A model generated the notes under the pieces. That model saw nothing but the letters and a program-made list of their open reading frames with translations, was not told the origin of the DNA and did not search any database. A program made the translations under genes and the position numbers. DNA of 64,000 nt from Flavobacteriaceae bacterium (lineage in GTDB: Bacteria; Bacteroidota; Bacteroidia; Flavobacteriales; Flavobacteriaceae): positions 1 through 64,000 of the forward strand of contig CANFNV010000001.1 in NCBI GenBank assembly GCA_947448525.1, written 5' to 3'. This document shows positions 59,022 to 64,000 of this stretch, in pieces (within the stretch, counting starts at the first letter, position 1; each line of letters opens with the position of its first letter).

Positions 59022-60182
59022 TTAATCATTGAATTGAAATTTAGTTCTCTTGCTTCCTTCATACATTTCGTATTTCACAAAACGAGCTTCTAAACTTCCG
59101 TTAAACAATTTAATTTTTCTGGACGGCTTCAATCCTACAAATTTTAATGCTTCCAAATTAGCAGTAATAAACCATGCCTGAGTTCCAGGATAATGTTGCT
59201 TCATGGTATCTCCCATTTCTCTGTAAAAACGTTCTAAATCTATATCTAATCGTTCCCCATAGGGGGGATTAAAAACCATTTGCAACGGCCCCGAAGTTTC
59301 TTTTTGAGTATCAAAGAAATTCTTTTGGTCAATGGTTATAAAATCGTCTAGATTAGCGTTTTTAATATTGGCTCTCGCTTTTTCTACAGCACTTGGCGCT
59401 TTATCAAATCCTATTATAGTAAAGTGAAATTCTCGAGTACGTTTCATTAAAGCATCTATAATTTGATCAAATAAATCATTATCCCAGTCGTTCCATTTTT
59501 CAAATGCAAATTCTTTTCTGTTAATATTGGCCGGAATATTACACGCAATCATAGCAGCTTCTGCCAAAATTGTTCCAGAACCACACATTGGATCTATCAA
59601 ATCGGTTTTCCCTTCCCAACCAGAGAGTAGTAACATTCCTGCTGCCAAAACTTCGTTTATTGGTGCGATATTGGTAGCTGATCTATACCCTCTATGATGC
59701 AACGAAGCGCCCGACGTATCCAATGCCACTGAAACTTGATCTTTATCGATGTGAATATTAATTCTTAAATCGGGAAAATCTTTATCTACACTCGGTCGAA
59801 TTCCCGTTTTTTCACGAAATTGGTCAACAATTGCATCTTTGGCTTTTTGCGAAACAAATTGCGAATGTTTAAAGTTTTCAGAGTGAATAGTGGTATCAAT
59901 CACAAAGGTTTGATTGGCATTCAAATACTTGCTCCAATCAATTCCTTGAATACCTTTATATAATAAGGCATCCGTTTTTGCTCTGAAATAATAAATGGGT
60001 TTCAATATTTTTAAAGCAGTTCGCAGCGATAAATTGACTTTATACATAAACCCTTTATCCCCTTTAAAACTAACCATTCTAGTTCCAATTTCTACTTCTT
60101 GAGCGCCGAGTTGTTGTAACTCTTTGGCTAATATTTCTTCAAAACCAAAAAAGGTTTTGGCAATCATTTTAAAATTTTCCAT
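59022..60182 (-). CDS. THUMP-domain rRNA methyltransferase (RlmL/RlmK-like)
   Basis: The protein is about 386 residues from ATG 60182; an upstream TTG is rejected. Residues 5-165 form a THUMP RNA-binding module (KMIAKTFFGFEEILAKELQQ, TTIHSENFKHSQFVSQKAKD). The Rossmann methyltransferase shows DLIDPMCGSGTILAEAAMIA, FTIIGFDKAPSAVEKARANI, and the N6-adenine/N2-guanine catalytic motif MVFNPPYGERLDID. It matches the RlmL half of E. coli RlmKL, which methylates G2445 of 23S rRNA, but the exact target here is not proven. It is divergent from a second methyltransferase gene. Confidence 0.9.
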   Translation of the reverse strand: MENFKMIAKTFFGFEEILAKELQQLGAQEVEIGTRMVSFKGDKGFMYKVNLSLRTALKILKPIYYFRAKTDALLYKGIQGIDWSKYLNANQTFVIDTTIHSENFKHSQFVSQKAKDAIVDQFREKTGIRPSVDKDFPDLRINIHIDKDQVSVALDTSGASLHHRGYRSATNIAPINEVLAAGMLLLSGWEGKTDLIDPMCGSGTILAEAAMIACNIPANINRKEFAFEKWNDWDNDLFDQIIDALMKRTREFHFTIIGFDKAPSAVEKARANIKNANLDDFITIDQKNFFDTQKETSGPLQMVFNPPYGERLDIDLERFYREMGDTMKQHYPGTQAWFITANLEALKFVGLKPSRKIKLFNGSLEARFVKYEMYEGSKRTKFQFND

Positions 60183-60257
60183 TTTTAATATCAATGTCAA
60201 TCTATATTGCAAAGATGAATTGCAAAGTAAATTTCAATAATTAACTAAATCCCTTTC

Positions 60258-60291
60258 TTGGGATAATTTCTGCAAAAATACACTAAATTTG
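60258..60291 (+). promoter_or_regulatory. Promoter of the class I methyltransferase gene at 60320
   Basis: TTG at 60258-60260, 23 bases, then TAAATTTG at 60284-60291 fit the Bacteroidetes consensus. The leader to the ATG is about 22 bases. Confidence 0.65.
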
Positions 60292-60319
60292 CACGGTAAG
60301 AATTCATTTGAAAAGATAA

Positions 60320-61084
60320 ATGTCAAAAACAGAAAATCTCAAATCTCAAATCTCAAATGCTGAATCAAATAATTGGTTTGCCTCTTGGTTTGATACAACT
60401 TATTATCACATCTTATATAAAGACCGAAATTATCGTGAAGCTCAAATTTTTATGGATAATTTGACACATTACCTCAACTTACCCGAACACGCTAAAGTAT
60501 TGGATTTAGCTTGCGGAAAAGGGCGTCATTCTATTTATTTAAATCAATTGGGTTTTACTGTTTTAGGAGTTGATTTATCTGAAAACAGCATTGAAATTGC
60601 TAACAAAAACGCAAATGAAACTTTAGTCTTCAAGGTTCACGACATGCGAGAATCTTTAGAAGACAAGTATGATGCTATTTTTAATTTGTTTACCAGCTTT
60701 GGATATTTTGATAAGGAAGAAGATAATTTAAAAACCTTAATTGCCATTAAAGAAAACCTTTCGGAATATGGATTTGCTGTAATAGACTTTATGAACGTAC
60801 CTTTCGTATTGGAGAATTTAGTAGCTGAGGAAACCAAAACAGTAGATGCAATTGATTTTCATTTGAAACGTTATTTTCTTGATGGTTATATTATCAAGGA
60901 AATTGATTTTGAAGATGATGGGCAAAAATTTCATTTTGAAGAAAAAGTAAAAGCTTTGACTTTGGATGATTTTACTAAAATGATGGAAGAAGCAGGCATT
61001 TATCTATTAGATACTTTTGGCGACTACAAATTAAAAAAATACCATAAAAAAGACAGCGAACGATTAATTATGATTTTTAAATAA
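60320..61084 (+). CDS. Class I S-adenosylmethionine-dependent methyltransferase
   Basis: The 254-residue protein has the glycine-rich SAM motif VLDLACGKGRHSIYLNQLGF, the acidic loop VLGVDLSENSIEIANKN, and motif IV-like YDAIFNLFTSFGYFDKEED. The N-terminal segment SNNWFASWFDTTYYHILYKD is typical of a bacterial small-molecule or protein methyltransferase family. The substrate is unknown. The first codons include a 7-base tandem repeat (60339-60359) that encodes NLKSQISN, which could change length without a frame shift only in multiples of three units. Confidence 0.88.
   Translation: MSKTENLKSQISNAESNNWFASWFDTTYYHILYKDRNYREAQIFMDNLTHYLNLPEHAKVLDLACGKGRHSIYLNQLGFTVLGVDLSENSIEIANKNANETLVFKVHDMRESLEDKYDAIFNLFTSFGYFDKEEDNLKTLIAIKENLSEYGFAVIDFMNVPFVLENLVAEETKTVDAIDFHLKRYFLDGYIIKEIDFEDDGQKFHFEEKVKALTLDDFTKMMEEAGIYLLDTFGDYKLKKYHKKDSERLIMIFK
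60339..60359 (+). repeat. 7-base tandem repeat inside the start of the methyltransferase gene
   Basis: Three copies of a CTCAAAT-type unit (ctcaaat ctcaaat ctcaaat) lie 20-40 bases into the gene. A gain or loss of one unit would put the rest of the gene out of frame. Confidence 0.65.
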
Positions 61085-61138
61085 ATCCTTCGTAAAGCTC
61101 AGGATGAGTTATAGAATATAGAGAATATACTTTACAAA

Positions 61139-61807
61139 ATGAATTACATATTACCTTTATTATCAGTACTACTTGGATTTTCTATTGCGCTTTGGCTCGA
61201 ACCAAAAGACAAGAAAAATTTAAAATTATTATTAGCATTCAGTGGCTCTTTTTTGCTTTCATTAACAGTGATGCACTTGCTTCCGGATGTTTATAATAGT
61301 GGAAACACAAGAGTCGGATTTTTTATTATGATTGGAATTTTGTTTCAAATAATATTAGAGTTTTTCTCCAAAGGCGCCGAACACGGGCATGTGCATGGGC
61401 ATGATAAAATGATTCAAATGCCCTGGTTACTATTTATAAGTTTGTGTATTCATGCTTTGTTAGAAGGTTTTCCTGTAAGCAAACATCACGATTTGGCCTT
61501 GGGAATTGCCATTCACCATTTACCCATTGCAATTATCTTAACGAACTTTTTCATTCGTGCAAAATTGAATAAAACTGCCTTGTTTTTATTCATGTTGACT
61601 TTTGCATTAATGACGCCGTTAGGAACTTTGGTTTCAGATAATTTCCCGATTTTAAATAAATATTATACAGAAATTACTGCGGTTGTAATTGGAATATTAT
61701 TTCATATTTCTTCCACAATTATTTTTGAAAGTAGCGAAGGACATAAATTCAACATCGCCAAAATATCTATGATTGTATTAGGAATTGTATTATCTTGTTT
61801 TATTTAA
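61139..61807 (+). CDS. ZIP-family divalent metal transporter
   Basis: The 222-residue membrane protein has about eight helices in the ZIP order. A His-rich cytoplasmic loop between helices three and four reads EHGHVHGHDKM. The metal-site residues are HALLEGFPVSK in helix four and AIHHLPIAII in helix five. It probably imports zinc, iron or manganese across the inner membrane. It follows the methyltransferase gene by 54 bases. No metal regulator or binding site is visible next to it. Confidence 0.9.
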   Translation: MNYILPLLSVLLGFSIALWLEPKDKKNLKLLLAFSGSFLLSLTVMHLLPDVYNSGNTRVGFFIMIGILFQIILEFFSKGAEHGHVHGHDKMIQMPWLLFISLCIHALLEGFPVSKHHDLALGIAIHHLPIAIILTNFFIRAKLNKTALFLFMLTFALMTPLGTLVSDNFPILNKYYTEITAVVIGILFHISSTIIFESSEGHKFNIAKISMIVLGIVLSCFI

Positions 61808-61841
61808 TGTAATAGGATTTAAGCTATAGGCGGAAAGCGAA

Positions 61842-61881
61842 AAACTTTGTAACTTTGTAACTTTGAAACTCTGAAACTTTG
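61842..61881 (+). repeat. Five-unit 8-base tandem array containing promoter -7 elements
   Basis: Five consecutive 8-mers read aaactttg, taactttg, taactttg, aaactctg and aaactttg. The second and third units (61850-61857, 61858-61865) are exact TAnnTTTG elements. The array ends 13 bases before the murQ ATG at 61895. Confidence 0.8.
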
Positions 61882-61894
61882 CCACTCAAAAAAA

Positions 61895-62710
61895 ATGAAC
61901 TTCACCAAAACCACCGAACAATCCTCCAAATACGAACATTTAGAACAAATGTCGGTTGCTGATTTATTGCAAAACATTAACAGCGAAGACAAAACCGTTC
62001 CTTTGGCTGTTGAAAAATCACTGTCACAAATAGAATCATTAGTTTCAAAAGTTGTAGGAAAAATGAAACTTGGTGGAAGACTTTTTTATATCGGAGCTGG
62101 TACATCAGGAAGATTAGGTATTGTTGACGCATCAGAATGTCCTCCTACCTTTGGAGTTCCATTTGATTTAGTAAACGGAATTATTGCTGGTGGCGACAAT
62201 GCCATTCGTAGAGCAGTGGAAAATGCCGAAGACAATACAACGCAAGCCTGGATTGATTTGCAAGAGCAGAATATTGGAGAAAATGATGTTGTGATTGGTA
62301 TTGCCGCATCAGGCACAACTCCTTATGTAATTGAAGGTTTAAAAAAATGCAATGAAAATAATATTACAACTGGTTGTGTTACATGTAATGAAGGTAGTCC
62401 GTTAGCACTTACTGCAAAATTTCCGGTGGAAGTTGTTGTTGGTCCAGAATTCGTAACAGGAAGTTCAAGAATGAAAGCGGGTACGGCTCAGAAATTGGTT
62501 CTAAATATGATTTCAACGGCAACCATGATACAACTTGGAAAAGTAAAAGGCAATAAGATGGTTGATATGCAATTGAGCAACGACAAATTAGTAGATCGAG
62601 GCGTGAAAATGATTATGGGAGAAATTCCTGTAAATTACGAAAAAGCGTGTGAATTATTAAAGAAATTTGGTAGCGTTCGAAAAGCAGTGGAAAATTACAA
62701 TTCAAATTAA
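61895..62710 (+). CDS. murQ: N-acetylmuramic acid 6-phosphate etherase
   Basis: The 271-residue SIS-domain enzyme splits the lactyl ether of MurNAc-6-phosphate and allows recycling of peptidoglycan sugars. Motifs are TEQSSKYEHLEQMSVADLLQ at the N-terminus, GGRLFYIGAGTSGRLGIVDA, the family-defining ECPPTFGVP, IAGGDNAIRRAVENAEDN, GIAASGTTPYVIEGL and GSSRMKAGTAQKLVLNM. It is a little shorter than E. coli MurQ because the C-terminal helical part is reduced. It is preceded by an 8-mer repeat array with promoter-like units, and a small membrane gene follows after 5 bases. Confidence 0.95.
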   Translation: MNFTKTTEQSSKYEHLEQMSVADLLQNINSEDKTVPLAVEKSLSQIESLVSKVVGKMKLGGRLFYIGAGTSGRLGIVDASECPPTFGVPFDLVNGIIAGGDNAIRRAVENAEDNTTQAWIDLQEQNIGENDVVIGIAASGTTPYVIEGLKKCNENNITTGCVTCNEGSPLALTAKFPVEVVVGPEFVTGSSRMKAGTAQKLVLNMISTATMIQLGKVKGNKMVDMQLSNDKLVDRGVKMIMGEIPVNYEKACELLKKFGSVRKAVENYNSN

Positions 62711-62715
62711 ATCAC

Positions 62716-62940
62716 ATGGCAACCAACAAAGAACTTTTAGCAAAAGGTATAAAATATTTATTCGGAGCTTTACCATTAATGTTCATTGGTCCGAGTGTGA
62801 TGTATAATGCGTTTATGAATAAACAAAATAATTGGCATTATTTAGTTTTAGTTATTGGATGTTCTCTTTGTATCACTTCTGTTTTTCTTGCGTTCAAAGG
62901 ATTGAAAACAATGACAGATGCACTTTTTAATGATAAATAA
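62716..62940 (+). CDS. DUF6095 small membrane protein
   Basis: The 74-residue protein has a short hydrophilic start (MATNKELLAKGIKYLFGALP) and two membrane helices (LPLMFIGPSVMYNAF and YLVLVIGCSLCITSVFLAFK). I recognise it as DUF6095, found just after murQ in Flavobacteria, with no known function. It begins 5 bases after the murQ stop and ends one base before the next gene, indicating a three-gene unit. Confidence 0.85.
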   Translation: MATNKELLAKGIKYLFGALPLMFIGPSVMYNAFMNKQNNWHYLVLVIGCSLCITSVFLAFKGLKTMTDALFNDK

Positions 62941-62941
62941 A

Positions 62942-63328
62942 ATGGCTAAAACAATTTATAAATTAAAATATATTCTTTTTTCTTTTGTGCTTTTCTCCTG
63001 CCAAAAACAACTAGAATGCAATCCGAAAAGGTTTAAAACTGGCAAATTTGAATTTATTCAAGAAGTTAATGGTGCAAAAGAAACTACTACATTTGAAAGA
63101 ACGGATAAATTACAAATCGAAACTTACAAAGGAAGAACCGATACCGCTTCTGTTCGTTGGGTAAATGATTACGAGTTCATTATTCAAAAATTACATCCAA
63201 GAAATATGGCCGAAGAAAAAGCCCTTTCCATGCGCATTATTTCTACTAAAGGTAGAACCTATGCTTTTGAATATTCAATAGTAGGAGAAGCAAAAAAACA
63301 AATTGGAACTGTAACAAAAATCAATTAG
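62942..63328 (+). CDS. Small lipoprotein of unknown function
   Basis: The protein is about 128 residues from ATG 62942, chosen because it begins a lipoprotein signal with Cys20 (YILFSFVLFSCQKQ) and abuts the previous stop codon; earlier in-frame ATGs overlap DUF6095. After the signal come conserved-looking segments (CNPKRFKTGKFEFIQEVNGA, TDKLQIETYKGRTDTASVRW, YEFIIQKLHPRNMAEEK). Relatives in Flavobacteria have been labelled DNA topoisomerase IV, which the sequence does not support. It is probably an inner-leaflet outer-membrane or periplasmic lipoprotein. Confidence 0.78.
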   Translation: MAKTIYKLKYILFSFVLFSCQKQLECNPKRFKTGKFEFIQEVNGAKETTTFERTDKLQIETYKGRTDTASVRWVNDYEFIIQKLHPRNMAEEKALSMRIISTKGRTYAFEYSIVGEAKKQIGTVTKIN

Positions 63329-63368
63329 TTACGTAAAACTATTTTATAAATTAAAATTCACAAAACTA

Positions 63369-64000
63369 ATGATGGAATTAATCTCTAATCCAAATGCTTG
63401 GATTGCACTTGTGACATTGACTTTTTTAGAAATCATTTTAGGAATTGACAACATCGTTTTCTTATCAATAGTTTCTGGAAAATTACCAGAGAAAGAACAA
63501 CCTAAAGCACGTAGAATAGGTTTAACGCTCGCAATGGCTTTTCGAATCATTTTACTTTTCGGAATCACATGGGTTTTGAGTTTACAAAAAACTTTACTCA
63601 GTTTAAATTGGGGATTTTTTGAAGCACAAATCACAGGGCAAAGCATAATCATTTTTGGGGGTGGATTATTTCTTTTGTATAAATCGGTCTCAGAAATTCA
63701 TCACAAAATGGAGGGTGAAGAAGAAAATAGCGATGCAAAATCTGCTTCCAAATTAACAACCGCAATATTTCAAATTGCTTTATTAAACATCGTTTTTTCG
63801 TTTGATAGTATCCTTACTGCAATTGGAATGATTAGTATGAAAACCCCAGTAGAAGGAGGATTTGGTTTTGAAGGGGCTATTTTAATCATGATTTTATCAA
63901 TAGTAATTTCCATTGGAATCATGATGATTTTTGCAGGAACGGTTTCTAAATTAGTAAACGAACATCCCACCATTCAAATACTAGGATTATCCTTTTTAAT
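63369..64000 (+). CDS. TerC-family integral membrane protein (3' end beyond the window)
   Basis: The frame opens at two adjacent ATGs (63369, 63372) and stays open to the right edge, about 210 codons. The TerC hallmarks are the acidic helices LTFLEIILGIDNIVFLSIVS and ALLNIVFSFDSILTAIGMIS, whose Asp and Glu residues are thought to bind metal ions. The protein also has RRIGLTLAMAFRIILLFGIT and a long loop (EGEEENSDAKSASKL). About seven or more helices would be present in full length. TerC proteins are implicated in metal (manganese) export or tellurite resistance. The gene begins 40 bases after the lipoprotein gene. Confidence 0.9.
   Translation, partial: MMELISNPNAWIALVTLTFLEIILGIDNIVFLSIVSGKLPEKEQPKARRIGLTLAMAFRIILLFGITWVLSLQKTLLSLNWGFFEAQITGQSIIIFGGGLFLLYKSVSEIHHKMEGEEENSDAKSASKLTTAIFQIALLNIVFSFDSILTAIGMISMKTPVEGGFGFEGAILIMILSIVISIGIMMIFAGTVSKLVNEHPTIQILGLSFL

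Noticed and set aside
62942-63328. Label as DNA topoisomerase IV
   Set aside because: The protein is a 128-residue lipoprotein with no topoisomerase motif.
63344-63973. Two minus-strand ORFs of 102 and 67 residues near the right edge
   Set aside because: The plus strand carries a clear TerC protein across the whole region.

Overview
The window reads as chromosomal DNA of a Flavobacteriaceae bacterium, most likely a Flavobacterium-like species. The evidence is a strongly AT-rich composition, several secreted proteins with C-terminal type IX secretion (T9SS) sorting domains, a PorD-type T9SS gene, lineage-typical small families (DUF4834, DUF2452, TIGR03643, DUF6095, DUF6452, DUF6048), and many upstream regions carrying the Bacteroidetes promoter -7 element TAnnTTTG, some with a TTG about 18-23 bases further upstream. 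Family names are from recognition of protein sequence, not from searches. I see no tRNA, rRNA, CRISPR array, insertion sequence, integrase or attachment site. The content is mostly core chromosome.

Layout. 1-3689 (minus): 5' part of a very large surface protein with four tandem repeat modules, cut by the window edge. 4094-8752 (minus): a secreted M28 peptidase, then a flippase, a glycosyltransferase, a nucleotidyltransferase-fold protein and a 52-residue partner. 8787-11540 (minus): YfhO-type membrane protein and DUF4834. 11662-13776 (plus): an outer-membrane barrel and an acetyltransferase-like protein. 13829-23444: a PLP acyltransferase of the sphingolipid/sulfonolipid synthase family, a T9SS protein, RdgB, a DEAD-box helicase, TrmH, a cysteine-free sirtuin and an ABC exporter. 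23475-26343 (minus): ammonium transporter and proline dehydrogenase.

26392-32261 (minus) is the most distinctive region. It is a tightly packed seven-gene unit with CRY-DASH, an iron-sulfur photolyase (FeS-BCP), a DUF2256 zinc-ribbon-like mini-protein too short for ordinary ORF calling, a third photolyase/cryptochrome, a flavin reductase, DUF2452 and TIGR03643. It looks like one light/UV-response operon. Next come aroB and a polyamine locus (33737-36240) with arginine decarboxylase and a deoxyhypusine-synthase-like protein, no agmatinase between them, and a long attenuator-like leader in front.

36723-40812 (minus) holds an OmpR-type response regulator, its histidine kinase and an in-frame fusion of a family-2 glycosyltransferase to dephospho-CoA kinase. 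40903-50871 (minus) holds a T9SS fibronectin protein, FabV, and the block recN-porD-coaBC-rpoZ-bamD, then dapA and DUF6913. 50950-56245 holds a 5'-nucleotidase split into two separately exported proteins, DUF1697, rlmD with two envelope genes, and a small membrane protein. 56392-58833 is a T9SS protein with eight cysteine-pair repeats. 59022-64000 holds RNA and small-molecule methyltransferases, a ZIP transporter, murQ behind a tandem array of promoter-like 8-mers, two small envelope genes and the start of a TerC protein.
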